NCBI RefSeq assembly: GCF_904067045.1
Contig: NZ_CAJFDC010000010.1
Coordinates: 528,001 to 592,000, forward strand
Direction: 5' to 3'
Length of the DNA stretch: 64,000 nucleotides
From: Pseudomonas sp. FEN
Lineage (GTDB): Bacteria; Pseudomonadota; Gammaproteobacteria; Pseudomonadales; Pseudomonadaceae
The stretch's first letter is position 1; each line of letters opens with the position of its first letter. Position numbers and translations under genes: made by a program. The notes under the pieces are model-generated. The model had not been told where the DNA came from. It saw only the letters and a program-made list of their open reading frames with translations, and did no database searches. Shown one piece after another: positions 43,005-52,082 of the stretch.

Positions 43005-43823
43005 TCAGTAGTAGACGTGGGGCACGGTCAGGTCGGTCGGCGGAATCTCGGTGCCGACCCATTTGACGAACAGCTCCTTGTAACGTCCGGTACGTACCTG
43101 TTGGTTGATGAACAGGTTGAGGTAGTTGATCAGGCCATACTCGTTGCGCTTGGCGCCCAGCGAGACGTAGTCGATCACGTAGGGGGCATTGCCGGCGACC
43201 TTCAGGTTCTTGTATTTGCCTGATTTGAGCGTAGCGGCCGCCACGGTATTGGTGACGACGGTGGCGTCGATATGACCCTGGGCCACGGCCAGGATGGTGT
43301 CGTTCTGCGATTGATAGGCGCGGAAGCTGCCGGTGCCCCAACTCTTCTGGTCTTTTTCCAGGGCGAGGGCTTCAAAGGTGCCGCTGGTGTTGCCGACCGG
43401 CTTGCCCTTGAGGTCCTCGTACTTGTTGATACCGGTATCGCCGCGGGTCAGGACCACCATCTGGAAGGCGAAGTAGGGCAAGGACAGGCCAACGGTCTTG
43501 GCCCGCTCGAGGGTGTCGGAGGTAGAGGCGACGATCACGTCGGCGCGGCCCGAGACCAGCGCCGGAATCCGATCTGGAAACGGCGTTTCGACGATCTCGG
43601 CATCGACCCCGAGGACCTTCGCCAGGTCGTTGCAGTAGTCGACATCGAAGCCCACTGGCTTGTTGCTTTCATCGCGGGAGCCCATCGGCGGGAAGTCCAG
43701 GGTCACCGCGCAACGCAGTTTGCCCGAGCCGATGATGTCGTCGAGTTTGTCGGCCTGGGCCGTGGCGATAAATGAGGTACTGAGCACAGCGCTGAGGGCT
43801 ACGGCAAATGCGGGGTTTTTCAT
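43005..43823 (-). CDS. Polar amino acid ABC importer binding protein
   Basis: The 272-residue periplasmic protein has a signal peptide (MKNPAFAVALSAVLSTSFIATAQA) and the family-3 pattern GKLRCAVTLDFPPMGSRD, GFDVDYCNDLAKVLG and DVIVASTSDTLERAKTV. It is the first gene of the importer-AcnX-epimerase operon, 10 bp before aconitase X. The cargo is inferred to be hydroxyproline or a related amino acid. Confidence 0.9.
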   Translation of the reverse strand: MKNPAFAVALSAVLSTSFIATAQADKLDDIIGSGKLRCAVTLDFPPMGSRDESNKPVGFDVDYCNDLAKVLGVDAEIVETPFPDRIPALVSGRADVIVASTSDTLERAKTVGLSLPYFAFQMVVLTRGDTGINKYEDLKGKPVGNTSGTFEALALEKDQKSWGTGSFRAYQSQNDTILAVAQGHIDATVVTNTVAAATLKSGKYKNLKVAGNAPYVIDYVSLGAKRNEYGLINYLNLFINQQVRTGRYKELFVKWVGTEIPPTDLTVPHVYY

Positions 43824-43854
43824 AGAGGCCTCGTGGTCGGTTAAGTGCTGTTAG

Positions 43855-43888
43855 ATATCGTATTGCGAATTTCGTATACGATATTTTA
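43855..43888 (-). promoter_or_regulatory. GntR-type operator B in front of the importer operon
   Basis: 43869-43888 is identical to operator A (20 of 20). In addition ATATCGTAT (43855-43863) and ATACGATAT (43876-43884) make a perfect 9-bp inverted repeat with a 12-bp spacer. It lies 32-65 bp upstream of the binding protein start. Confidence 0.75.
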
Positions 43889-44090
43889 TTAGCAATGAGC
43901 GTGCCCGTTTCAACGTCAGGGCGTGAACTCTTCGTTGGTCCTCGGCTTAGAAGGGTTGCCGGGGGGGCAGGACTCAGGCGTTTACTGATAGGGAGGGAGG
44001 GGATGTTACTGAAGGGAGCATGTTTTCGTGGCAACGCCCTGTAAAGGAACACCAGCGTCAGCCAGAGTCGACTCAGTCACTGTGGGAGGA

Positions 44091-44840
44091 TCAGCGCCGG
44101 CTGTCGCGATACTGGCTGGGGGCGAGGCTGGTCAGGGCGCGGAACTGGCGGCTGAAGGCGCTGTGGTCGGTGTAACCGCAGCGCAGGGCGATTTCGGTGA
44201 TCGGCAAGTCGGTGTCCAGCAGCAGCCGCGAGGATTCCTCCAGGCGGGCCTTGTGAATCATTTGTCGTGGGGTGAGCTGGAACACCCGCTTGCAGTGGCG
44301 TTCCAGCTGCGCCACCGAGAACCCGGCAATCGCGGTCAGTTCGGCGAGGCTGATGGGCCGGGCGAAGTGGCGGCGGATATGTGCATCCACCGCCGCGAGC
44401 TTGGGGAACGCCGGGTGGCTGGACTGGGGCAATTGCAGGTCGCGGGAGATTCCGGCGAGGCCGACGATACGCCCTTGCAGGTCGTGCAGCGCGAGCTTGT
44501 GGGTCAGGCACCAGATCGGCTGGTTGCCGTAATAGAGGTGCAGCTCGAGTTGGTCGGCGAGCTCGCGACCACTCGCCAGCACCCGGCGATCCTGCGCGGT
44601 GTACAGCGGGCCGAAGCGTTCCGGGAAGACCATGTCGGCGGTGCGCCCGAGCAGCTCGGCGCTCTGTTTGAAGCCGCAGCGCCGCGCCAGCGTCTGGTTG
44701 ACGAAGGCATAGCGGGCTTCGCTGTCCTTGATGAAGAACACCACGTCCGACAGGGTATCGAGCAGCGGCGCGATCGGCTGCAAACTGCTCAGCAGCGTGG
44801 GCAGGTCGCAGGGTTTGAAATGGTTGAGCGAGGCGTACAT
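44091..44840 (-). CDS. PAS-AraC-type transcriptional regulator (LhpR-like)
   Basis: The 249-residue protein has a PAS domain (about 18-125: LSDVVFFIKDSEARYAFVNQTLARRCGF and GLAGISRDL) and a C-terminal AraC domain (about 145-245: ISLAELTAIAGFSVAQLERHCKRVF and PITEIALRCGYTDHSAFSRQFRAL). It is at the 3' end of the hydroxyproline dehydrogenase gene set. An AraC regulator, LhpR, activates hydroxyproline genes in P. aeruginosa; this is likely its counterpart, though I infer that from context. Start placed at 44840, since the upstream extension lacks domain character. Confidence 0.8.
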   Translation of the reverse strand: MYASLNHFKPCDLPTLLSSLQPIAPLLDTLSDVVFFIKDSEARYAFVNQTLARRCGFKQSAELLGRTADMVFPERFGPLYTAQDRRVLASGRELADQLELHLYYGNQPIWCLTHKLALHDLQGRIVGLAGISRDLQLPQSSHPAFPKLAAVDAHIRRHFARPISLAELTAIAGFSVAQLERHCKRVFQLTPRQMIHKARLEESSRLLLDTDLPITEIALRCGYTDHSAFSRQFRALTSLAPSQYRDSRR

Positions 44841-44914
44841 GGCGCTGCAAGTCTGGGGGCGATCCTGCCGATCATAGAGACTCGCCGCCAGCCCCGGAAG
44901 CCCCGGGCCGGCAT

Positions 44915-46171
44915 TCAGGCCGGCGGCGAGTCGTCCAGGCATGCCAGGGTCTCGATCCGGGCCGGGCTGAAGGGCGGGCGCGGTGCCGGAGGTTGCCAGC
45001 CGAACAGGTGCTGCGCGGCGGCGCCACAGACCCGGCCCTGGCAGGCGCCCATCCCGCAGCGACTGGCCAGTTTGGCCGCGCGCCAGTCAGCGTGCGGCGT
45101 CAGCGCGGCATAGGGCACATCCTCGCAGCGGCACACCAGGGTGTCGGGCCGGGCCAGTGACTTGAGCCGTGGGTCGAGCCTGAAGCTGTTCTGCAAGGCC
45201 TTGGCAAAGCCCTGCCAGCGTGCGCGTTGCGGCCACCAGGCCTGGGCTTGCGCACGCTCGCCGACCGCCGCGTGACCGGCAATCATGCCTTCGACCAAGG
45301 CCAGCTCACTGCCACCGAAACCGGTGCATTCGCCCGCCGCATAGTGATCGGCGCGGTTGCTGGCTTGCCAGGCATCGACCGCCAGCGCCTGGCCATTGAG
45401 TTCATAGCCCAGCGCCTGGCCGAGCTGGGTGTTGGGGATCAGGCCGAAGCCGCAGGCCAGGCGCTCGCAGGCCAGCTCGACGATCTTGCCCCGCTGTTGC
45501 AGGCGCACGCCTTCCAGGCGATCAGTGCCCAGGGCGGCGAGGACATGGCTACCGGTCCGATAATGCCGGTCGAACAGGCCGAACGACTGCAGCAGCTTGC
45601 CCGGCCAACGCGGCAGTTGCGCGGCGAAGGCGGCGATGGCGCTGGCGCCGGCCTGCTCGGCAATGCGCAGCACCTGGGCGCCGTGCTGGCGGGCCGTCGC
45701 GGCGCTGGCCAGCAGCAAGGGCCCGCTGCCGGCAATCACCAGGCGTTGATCGCGTACCGCCAGCCCGCCCTTGATCAGCGCCTGGAGGCCGCCGGCAGCG
45801 GTCACGCCGGGCAAGGTCCAACCGGGGAAGGGCAGCAGCAATTCGCGCGCGCCGGTACACAGGATCAGTTTGCCGTAGGTAATGATCCAGCCGCGCTCAT
45901 CGTTTTCCACCAGCAACTGTTGCGGACCGGCACAGGCAATCACCCGCGTGCTGGCATGGCGCTGGATATTGGCGCGGTTCTCCAGTTGCTCGCGCAGACG
46001 ACGGGCTTGGTCCGGCAGCTTGGCCTGGGGCCCGTCGCGCCAGATCTGTCCGCCCGGCAGTGGGTTGTCGTCGAGGATCACGATCCGCGCGGCGCTTGGC
46101 GCGGCGGCGAGCGCGGCGGCCATGCCGGCGGGGCCGGCACCGATGATCAGCAGGTCGGCGTATTCGCTCAT
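44915..46171 (-). CDS. D-hydroxyproline dehydrogenase FAD/NAD-type subunit with C-terminal BFD-like [2Fe-2S] domain
   Basis: The 418-residue protein opens with the FAD fold LIIGAGPAGMAAALAAAP, has a second dinucleotide motif (VIAGSGPLLLASAA) and ends in a BFD-type cluster module with cysteines in LVCRCEDVP and SRCGMGACQGRVC. It is like HcnB/OoxA-type subunits of heteromeric amino acid dehydrogenases. It overlaps the small ferredoxin-like gene by 4 bp. The complex oxidises cis-4-hydroxy-D-proline to 1-pyrroline-4-hydroxy-2-carboxylate. Confidence 0.85.
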   Translation of the reverse strand: MSEYADLLIIGAGPAGMAAALAAAPSAARIVILDDNPLPGGQIWRDGPQAKLPDQARRLREQLENRANIQRHASTRVIACAGPQQLLVENDERGWIITYGKLILCTGARELLLPFPGWTLPGVTAAGGLQALIKGGLAVRDQRLVIAGSGPLLLASAATARQHGAQVLRIAEQAGASAIAAFAAQLPRWPGKLLQSFGLFDRHYRTGSHVLAALGTDRLEGVRLQQRGKIVELACERLACGFGLIPNTQLGQALGYELNGQALAVDAWQASNRADHYAAGECTGFGGSELALVEGMIAGHAAVGERAQAQAWWPQRARWQGFAKALQNSFRLDPRLKSLARPDTLVCRCEDVPYAALTPHADWRAAKLASRCGMGACQGRVCGAAAQHLFGWQPPAPRPPFSPARIETLACLDDSPPA

Positions 46172-46404
46172 GGGAGGGTCTCCACCCGCATGCCGTCACG
46201 GCAGAGGGTCTGGCAGGCCAGGCGACGGCGCCCGTCGATGGTCACTCGGCATTCCTGGCAGATACCCATGCCGCACAGCGGCGCGCGCCGTTGGCCGCCG
46301 ACCGAGGTTCGCGTGCAGCCGTCGCCGACCAGGGCCAGGGCCGCCGCGACACTGCTGCCCTCGGCAACCTTCAGGGCACGTCCATCCAGCATCAAGTCAG
46401 GCAT
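46168..46404 (-). CDS. D-hydroxyproline dehydrogenase small [2Fe-2S] subunit
   Basis: The 78-residue product ([13 protein letters not shown] start) is a small HcnA/OoxC-type ferredoxin with cysteines in APLCGMGICQECRV and a fourth in LACQTLC. Its start at 46404 overlaps the next subunit's stop by 8 bp and its stop overlaps the FAD subunit's start by 4 bp. A longer open frame upstream is only a shadow of the beta subunit gene. Confidence 0.88.
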   Translation of the reverse strand: MPDLMLDGRALKVAEGSSVAAALALVGDGCTRTSVGGQRRAPLCGMGICQECRVTIDGRRRLACQTLCRDGMRVETLP

Positions 46405-47512
46405 AAACAGGTTCCCCGAGAAAACGTTGCGGCAGATAGGGTTGTGCCGCCAGCGGTGGCGTTTCATCGAACAGTTGCGCCACCAGCAGGTCGGCGGTGC
46501 CGGGCGCCGTGGTAACCCCCAGGCCTTCGTGACCGACGGCGAGCCACAGACCTTGGCGCTGCGGGTGCTGGCCCACCAGTGGCAAGCCGTCGGGGCTGGC
46601 GGCGCGAAAGCCGGTCCAGGCGCGGATGCCATTGAGTTGCGCCAACCCGGGCATGTACTCGACGGCTCGCTTGAGCATCCTGGCGAGCATCCAGCCTTCG
46701 ACCTGCGGGTCGCGGCTGCCGAATTGCCGCGAGGCGCCAATAAACAGCTGCCCGGTCGGGCGCGGCTGGATATTGCAGGCGGTCGAAGGCCCGCTGGCGT
46801 TGTGGGCGCTGGTGACATAGCCGAGTTCCACCAGCGTATGGGTGATTTTGCCGGGGTAGCGGTCGGTGATCAGCAAGTGGCCTTTTTTCGGCTCGATCGG
46901 CAGTTCCGGACACAGCTCGCTGGCCTGGACGCCGTTGGCCAGAATCACCGCCTCGGCCTGCAGCCAGTGCCCGTCGTCGAGGCGCACGCGGTTGCCCTCG
47001 ACTTCACTGACCCGCGCCCGACGCTGTTGGATATTCGCGGTTTCGAGCATCCAGCGCGCCGTCTCCGGGGCATAGAGAATGCCGTCGCCATGGATCAGCA
47101 GTCCGCCTTCCAGGCCCTCGCGCAATGCCGGTTCGCGTTGGCGCAAGGCGTTGCCGCCGACCAACTCGCAGGCCACGCCATGGGCTTGCAGGTTCAGGTA
47201 TTTACTCTGGGCGACGGCCATCTCTTCGGCATTGGCCGCCAGCCACAGGGTGCCGTTGCCACGGTAGGCGCAGCTGTCGGGAAGCGCCGCCGCCGTTTCG
47301 CGCCAGCGTTGCAGGGAGTATTGGCTGAGGGCCAGTTCGGCCGGGTTGTCGTCGAGCACCAGCAGATGGCCCATGCCCGCCGCTGTCGCCCCGGGCAGGC
47401 CAGCGTCCAGCACCAGGACCTGCAAGCCGCGCCGGGCCAGCGCCTGGGCACAGGCGGCGCCGATGATACCGGCACCGATCACGATCACATCGGCCACCTG
47501 GCCCGCGTTCAC
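46397..47512 (-). CDS. D-hydroxyproline dehydrogenase DadA-like FAD subunit
   Basis: The 371-residue flavoprotein belongs to the D-amino acid oxidase (DAO) superfamily, with the N-terminal [21 protein letters not shown] and the C-terminal [24 protein letters not shown]. It corresponds to the HcnC/OoxB-like catalytic subunit. The GTG start at 47512 overlaps the epimerase stop by 4 bp (GTGA). The four genes 47509-48441, this one, the ferredoxin and the FAD subunit form one unit. Confidence 0.87.
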   Translation of the reverse strand: MNAGQVADVIVIGAGIIGAACAQALARRGLQVLVLDAGLPGATAAGMGHLLVLDDNPAELALSQYSLQRWRETAAALPDSCAYRGNGTLWLAANAEEMAVAQSKYLNLQAHGVACELVGGNALRQREPALREGLEGGLLIHGDGILYAPETARWMLETANIQQRRARVSEVEGNRVRLDDGHWLQAEAVILANGVQASELCPELPIEPKKGHLLITDRYPGKITHTLVELGYVTSAHNASGPSTACNIQPRPTGQLFIGASRQFGSRDPQVEGWMLARMLKRAVEYMPGLAQLNGIRAWTGFRAASPDGLPLVGQHPQRQGLWLAVGHEGLGVTTAPGTADLLVAQLFDETPPLAAQPYLPQRFLGEPVYA

Positions 47513-48441
47513 GGACGAATGCCCCAGGCGAACGGGTCGTCCTGTTCGATGATCAGGCAGGTTTCGGCGCTGATAAAGGCCCGGCCACGAATGGTCGGCA
47601 CGATGCGCTCGCCCTGACGTTCGTAGGAACCCTCGAATTCGCTGCCGATGACACTGGCCTGGCGCCAGATCTGCCCCGCTTGCAATTTGTCATCGGCCGC
47701 CAGGCACGCCAGTTTGGCGCTGGTACCCGTGCCGCAGGGGGAGCGGTCGTAGGCCTTGCCGGGACACAGGACGAAATTGCGGCTGTCGGCGTGCGGGTCA
47801 TCGGCGAACAGTTCGATATGATCGATCAAGCCGCCATCTTCACCACGAATACCCTGGGCCTCGAGGGCTTGCTGGACGGCGAAGGTATAGGCGGTCAGGG
47901 CCTCGAGATTGTCGCCGGCGATGTCCAGGCCATGTTCGGCGATCAGGAAAAACCAGTTGCCGCCCCAGGCGATATCGCCAACCACCGAGCCGATGCCCGG
48001 CACCTCCAGCGCCAGGGCTTTTTGGTAACGATAGGCCGGGACGTTACGCACGCTCACCGAATGGTCTTCGTGCAAGGTTGCCTGCACCGTGCCCACCGGC
48101 GTTTCGATGCTGTGCACGCCGGGGCCGATCCTGCCCAGGTGCGCCAGCGAGGCCACCAGGCCGATGGTGCCGTGGCCGCACATGCCGAGGTAGCCGCTGT
48201 TGTTGAAGAAAATCACCCCGGCGCAGGCGCTCGGATCCACCGGCTCACAGAGCAGCGCGCCGACCAGCACGTCGCTGCCGCGGGGTTCGAGCACGCAAGC
48301 GGCGCGCCACTGATCATGCAGTTCGGCCAGGCGCTGGCGTCGCACGGCCATGCTGCCATGGCCCAGGTCAGGAAAACCGGCGGTCACCAGGCGGGTGGGC
48401 TCGCCGCCGGTATGGGAGTCGATCACGCTGATACGTTTCAT
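47509..48441 (-). CDS. lhpA: 4-hydroxyproline 2-epimerase
   Basis: The 310-residue proline racemase family member has both catalytic cysteines: C88 in [10 protein letters not shown] and C236 in [12 protein letters not shown]. It opens [17 protein letters not shown], as hydroxyproline epimerases do. It converts trans-4-hydroxy-L-proline to cis-4-hydroxy-D-proline, feeding the dehydrogenase encoded just downstream. The ATG at 48441 is preferred over an in-frame GTG four codons earlier. Confidence 0.9.
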   Translation of the reverse strand: MKRISVIDSHTGGEPTRLVTAGFPDLGHGSMAVRRQRLAELHDQWRAACVLEPRGSDVLVGALLCEPVDPSACAGVIFFNNSGYLGMCGHGTIGLVASLAHLGRIGPGVHSIETPVGTVQATLHEDHSVSVRNVPAYRYQKALALEVPGIGSVVGDIAWGGNWFFLIAEHGLDIAGDNLEALTAYTFAVQQALEAQGIRGEDGGLIDHIELFADDPHADSRNFVLCPGKAYDRSPCGTGTSAKLACLAADDKLQAGQIWRQASVIGSEFEGSYERQGERIVPTIRGRAFISAETCLIIEQDDPFAWGIRP

Positions 48442-48556
48442 GGGGAGGGCCACGTCCGTTCCGATAAGTGAAGGACAGAGTGGCCCGCGCAGGGGGGCGC
48501 CGGCTTGAGGGTTTTAGCCTGTGCCGATGACGAAATCGGCACAGTGCGTTGCGCCA

Positions 48557-49228
48557 TCAATGGCTGTGGGGCAGGTGCTCGAACAGGGTCTTGCAGACGC
48601 CGGCGATATGCTCGTCGAGCAGCTTCACCGCGAGATCGACGTCACCGGCGCGACAGGCCGCGAGAATCTCCCGGTGTTCATGGTCGGCGCGCTCCTTGCC
48701 GGCCGAAAGGCTCATCTGCATGCGCAGGTAACGCTCGAGCTTGTCGTTGACCGAGCGGATCAACCCGACCAGGAACGGCCGTTGCGCCGGTTCGTAGAGA
48801 CAGGCGTGCAATTCCCAGTTGAGTTCGGCCCAGCGGCCGACGTCATCTTCGCCAATAAACTCCTGGCAGATGCGTTCGGCGCGGGCGAAGGTCTCTGCGG
48901 TCATGTTCGGAATCGCCAGGCGCAGCACCTTGTCCTCCAGCAGCATGCGCACTTCGAACATCTGCGCCAGCTCGGCATCGGAAACCCGCGTGACCATCGC
49001 CCCGCGATTGCGCTGGAACAGCACCAGGCCTTCGGCTTCCAGGCGCTTGAGGGCTTCGCGCACCGGAATCTTGCTGACGTTGAACTGGCGGGCGATATCG
49101 TCCTGGCGAATCGGCTGATCCTCGGCGAAATGCCCGGCGACGATGGCGTCGCGCAGATGACGGGTGATGATTTCCGAAGTCGAGGGCGAGTTGCCAAGGT
49201 CGGGAGCGTTGAGTTTTGGTAGGGCCAC
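48557..49228 (-). CDS. GntR-family (FCD) regulator of hydroxyproline genes
   Basis: The 223-residue protein has an N-terminal GntR winged helix (IRQDDIARQFNVSKIPVREALKRLEAEGLV) and an FCD effector domain (about 90-215) with the metal/ligand-type histidines in LHACLYEP and DHEHREI. The first codon is a GTG at 49228, the only start that gives the full motif. Its probable binding site, ATTTCGTATAC on the minus strand, lies at 49261-49272, so it is likely autoregulated and controls the operons behind sites A and B. Confidence 0.85.
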   Translation of the reverse strand: MALPKLNAPDLGNSPSTSEIITRHLRDAIVAGHFAEDQPIRQDDIARQFNVSKIPVREALKRLEAEGLVLFQRNRGAMVTRVSDAELAQMFEVRMLLEDKVLRLAIPNMTAETFARAERICQEFIGEDDVGRWAELNWELHACLYEPAQRPFLVGLIRSVNDKLERYLRMQMSLSAGKERADHEHREILAACRAGDVDLAVKLLDEHIAGVCKTLFEHLPHSH

Positions 49229-49260
49229 GGTATTGATCGTTCAGAATGATTTGCGTAGAT

Positions 49261-49272
49261 GGTATACGAAAT
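49261..49272 (-). promoter_or_regulatory. GntR-type operator C before the regulator's own gene
   Basis: GGTATACGAAAT is the complement of ATTTCGTATACC, matching the first 11 bases of operators A and B. It is 33 bp upstream of the GntR start, consistent with autoregulation. Confidence 0.6.
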
Positions 49273-49380
49273 TGGCCGGGTGTTCCTGTGTGGCGGCCCG
49301 GGCGGTTGCCTGTCGCGAAGTTTTTCGGTGCGCCTTGAAAAGGCCGCTTTCAACGGGGGCCCAGAGTGAGTAGCAGAAGG

Positions 49381-49408
49381 ACGACAAGCGAGGACAGCGC
49401 ACTATAAT
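49381..49408 (+). promoter_or_regulatory. Sigma70-like promoter of the BON-domain gene
   Basis: ACGACA (49381-49386) and TATAAT (49403-49408) are separated by 16 bp, with a perfect minus-10. The BON gene starts 85 bp downstream. A rare perfect TATAAT in GC-rich DNA makes it credible. Confidence 0.6.
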
Positions 49409-49492
49409 TAATCCGTGTGGCCGTGGCGCGTACTCCACGGTCGCGCCCATGGGATGAACAGTACGTCTGAAGACTCGACAGAGGGTTCTGCC

Positions 49493-49843
49493 ATGAAAAA
49501 CCACTCCTTGCAGCATTACTCCCACGATCTGGGCATGGCCGTGCACGACACGTGGACGACCACCCGGGTCAAATCCGCCCTGGCCCGGGCGGACTCGGCC
49601 CAAAGCCTGCACATCCACGTCAAGACCCATGCCGGCACAGTGGCGTTGAGCGGTCGGGTGCTGACCTATCGTCAGTACGACCAGGTGCTTGAGCGGGTCC
49701 GTGCGGTACCGGGCGTGCTCGACGTCGATGCCCGGGAGCTGCGGACCCATGTGTCCGTGCCCACGGGCTCAATGCAAGCGCCCAACGCGGAGGAGACCAA
49801 CGAGTACCGCTCGCCATTGCCACCTCGCGAGGATGACCAATAG
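49493..49843 (+). CDS. BON-domain protein, cytoplasmic or weakly exported
   Basis: The 116-residue protein contains one BON domain (about residues 18-85: TTRVKSALARADSAQSLHIHVKTHAGTVALSGRVLTYRQYDQVLERVRAVPGVLDV region). BON proteins such as OsmY bind phospholipid and respond to osmotic or envelope stress. No clear signal peptide is visible. The start is the ATG after AGAGGG; an in-frame extension of 26 codons lacks support. Confidence 0.8.
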   Translation: MKNHSLQHYSHDLGMAVHDTWTTTRVKSALARADSAQSLHIHVKTHAGTVALSGRVLTYRQYDQVLERVRAVPGVLDVDARELRTHVSVPTGSMQAPNAEETNEYRSPLPPREDDQ

Positions 49844-49963
49844 CACTCCCACCTATCGGCGGCAGGGGCGACGGTTGCCGACCCTGCCTGGCCAGGGTCC
49901 TTGGGGCGTGTTCGGTATTAGCATCGACTGGGTATCCGGCGCCGCGACGGCAACAGCACCGGG

Positions 49964-50437
49964 TTAGTCGCCACCCTTGATGTCATCGGCGAACTTGCGC
50001 ATGAGCCGCACCAGGTCGGCAACCTCCTGAGGCTGCCAGGTGGCGAAAATGGCTTGCCCAATCCTTTCCCGCGCTTCATCGATCCGATCCGTCATCGCCT
50101 TGCCTTTCTGCGCGATGACGGTTTCCCGGACGCGGCGGTCGCTGGCGCTCTCCTGGCGGTTGACCAGGCCGAGGCTTTCCAGCTTTGCCACCTGTCGGCT
50201 GACGGTGGTGTAGTCGCGCCCGACGCGGTCAGCCAGCTCGACAACCCCGATGGGACCTAACCGCTCTACCAGAACCAGCAATGGGAACAGCGCGCGGTCG
50301 AGGGCTATGCCGGCCTCTCGCACCATTGCTTCGTCGCGCTGAGGGCGGTTCATGACACCCACAATCTCGACCAGGGCCCCATGCAGCTCGCGGAGCTGAG
50401 CGTTTATATGTGTATTTTGCACTTTTTCTGTTGACAC
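49964..50437 (-). CDS. MarR-family transcriptional regulator
   Basis: The 157-residue protein has the MarR winged helix (IGVVELADRVGRDYTTVSRQVAKLESLGLVNRQESASDRRVRETVIAQKG). The first codon is a GTG at 50437. A copy of the operator-like word lies inside codons 6-11 (50406-50422), so the protein would cover its own coding start. It is divergent from the flavin monooxygenase gene and probably represses it. Confidence 0.88.
   Translation of the reverse strand: MSTEKVQNTHINAQLRELHGALVEIVGVMNRPQRDEAMVREAGIALDRALFPLLVLVERLGPIGVVELADRVGRDYTTVSRQVAKLESLGLVNRQESASDRRVRETVIAQKGKAMTDRIDEARERIGQAIFATWQPQEVADLVRLMRKFADDIKGGD
50406..50422 (-). promoter_or_regulatory. MarR operator copy inside the marR 5' coding region
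   Basis: On the minus strand the bases read GTGCAAAATACACATAT, differing from the copy at 50466-50482 at one of 17 positions. It encodes residues of the regulator itself (V-Q-N-T-H). Only one palindromic arm is fully conserved. Confidence 0.6.
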
Positions 50438-50461
50438 GATTTTCTCTCGGGACTAACACTT

Positions 50462-50482
50462 ATATGTGCAAACTACACATAT
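50462..50482 (+). promoter_or_regulatory. Full palindromic MarR operator before the flavin monooxygenase gene
   Basis: ATATGTG (50462-50468) and CACATAT (50476-50482) form a perfect 7-bp inverted repeat with a 7-bp spacer, 10 bp upstream of the monooxygenase ATG. It contains the 17-mer repeated in the marR gene. Confidence 0.7.
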
Positions 50483-50492
50483 TGAGGTCGAG

Positions 50493-51992
50493 ATGAAAGA
50501 GCAATTTGACGTCGACGTACTGATTTGCGGCGCGGGTGCGGCCGGTTTGACGCTGGCGATCGACCTGGCGCGAAGGGGCATTGCCTTCCGTCTGATCGAG
50601 AAGCTGACGAGCCCCTTCGGTGGCTCGCGTGGCAAGGGTATCCAGCCCAGAACCCAGGAGATTTTCGAGGATCTCGGCATCCTCGAGCGACTTGTCGCGA
50701 CCGGTGGGGAATACCCGCCTCAGCGGCATTACCGCGCCGATGGCAGTTCTACCGACACGGATGGCATGGAGCGCGCCGAGCCGACACCGGGCGAGCCTTA
50801 TCAACGGCCATTGATGGTGCCGCAGTTCCTGACCGAAGGCGTTATGCGCGAGCGTTTGCTCGAGTTGGGCCACCGACCGGAGTTTGGCTGTGAACTGGTC
50901 GCTATCGAACAGGATACGGACGGTGTTACGGCGCGTCTCGCCGGCCCGGCCGGTGACGAGCGCATCCGCGCGCGTTGGCTGGTGGGCGCCGATGGCGGCC
51001 GCAGTTTCGTGCGCAACGCGTTGGATATCGGCTTTGCGGGCAAGACCCTCGGCGTTCGCGCGATCGTCGCCGATGTCATGTTGACGGGCCTGACGCGTGA
51101 TGTCTGGCATTGCTTCAACGACGGCGACATGCAGCGGCAGATCTATCTTTGCCCGCTCGCCGGAACCGAAATGTTCCAGATACAGGGCCCCATCGCGCTC
51201 GACGTCGATATCGACCTGGGTGTCGAAGGGCTGGCGGCCATGGTGGCGCAGCGCACTGGACGCGATGATATCCGGATCCAATCGGTCTCCTGGGCATCGG
51301 CTTACAACATGAATGCGCGGCTGGCCGATCGCTATCGCGTCGAGCGCGTGTTCCTTGTCGGGGATGCCGCGCATATCCATCCGCCGACTGGTGGCCAGGG
51401 TCTCAACACCAGCGTGCAGGATGCCTGCAACCTGGGCTGGAAGCTTGCGGCGGTGGTGCATGGGGCGGCGCCGACGTTGCTCGACACCTACGAGGAGGAG
51501 CGCCGCCCGGTGGCGGCGGCAATGCTCGGCCTGGCGACCCGGCTGCTCGATGCCCAAGGGCGGGGCAATATGCGCCGTGGTCGTGAGGTACACCAACTGG
51601 ATATCGGTTATCCCGAATCCTCGCTTGCGCTGCAAAAGGTCGCCGGTAGTGGCTCGGTGGTCGCCGGCGAGCGCGCGCCGGACGCGCCGGTCCGGGGCGC
51701 GGCTGGCCAACCGATCCGGCTGTTCGCCTTGTTTCAAGGGGCGCACTGGACTTTGCTCGGATATGAGGCCGAGCGCGGGTTGGTACCGCCACGTCCAGGG
51801 CTGCACATCCATATCATCGGCCCACGCGGCGACCTGTTCGATGATGGAGGCCACTTTCGTGACGCCTACGCGCCCACCGCCGGCGACTGGGTGTTGGTGC
51901 GTCCGGACGGCTACATTGCGGCCATTCTCGCCAGCGACGAGGTCGCGCTGTTGCAGGGCTACCTTGCGCGGGTCGGACTCGCCGCCGGTTGA
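50493..51992 (+). CDS. FAD-dependent aromatic monooxygenase (PheA/TetX/Rox-like)
   Basis: The 499-residue flavoenzyme has the FAD fold LICGAGAAGLTLAIDLARRG, the DG motif (WLVGADGGRSFVRNAL), the GD motif (VFLVGDAAHIHPPTGGQGLNTSVQDACNLGWKL) and a C-terminal thioredoxin-like extension. It resembles pentachlorophenol hydroxylase and antibiotic-modifying monooxygenases such as Rox and TetX. The MarR neighbour suggests induction by a phenolic compound or drug. The ATG at 50493 with GAGG upstream is used; an in-frame GTG at 50466 falls in the operator. Confidence 0.85.
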   Translation: MKEQFDVDVLICGAGAAGLTLAIDLARRGIAFRLIEKLTSPFGGSRGKGIQPRTQEIFEDLGILERLVATGGEYPPQRHYRADGSSTDTDGMERAEPTPGEPYQRPLMVPQFLTEGVMRERLLELGHRPEFGCELVAIEQDTDGVTARLAGPAGDERIRARWLVGADGGRSFVRNALDIGFAGKTLGVRAIVADVMLTGLTRDVWHCFNDGDMQRQIYLCPLAGTEMFQIQGPIALDVDIDLGVEGLAAMVAQRTGRDDIRIQSVSWASAYNMNARLADRYRVERVFLVGDAAHIHPPTGGQGLNTSVQDACNLGWKLAAVVHGAAPTLLDTYEEERRPVAAAMLGLATRLLDAQGRGNMRRGREVHQLDIGYPESSLALQKVAGSGSVVAGERAPDAPVRGAAGQPIRLFALFQGAHWTLLGYEAERGLVPPRPGLHIHIIGPRGDLFDDGGHFRDAYAPTAGDWVLVRPDGYIAAILASDEVALLQGYLARVGLAAG

Positions 51993-52082
51993 GGTAATGA
52001 GCTGGCCTGTATGCAATGGCGCGGGATAAAGCCGAGACCGATGGCCTGCTACAGGTCGGCTGTGGCCGTGCCGTGCTTGATC

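Noticed and set aside
45227..47617. A 796-codon open frame on the plus strand
   Set aside because: It is antisense to three hydroxyproline genes with clear domains and overlaps; long antisense frames are common in DNA with strong G/C third-position bias. Its translation shows no domain and no ribosome site.
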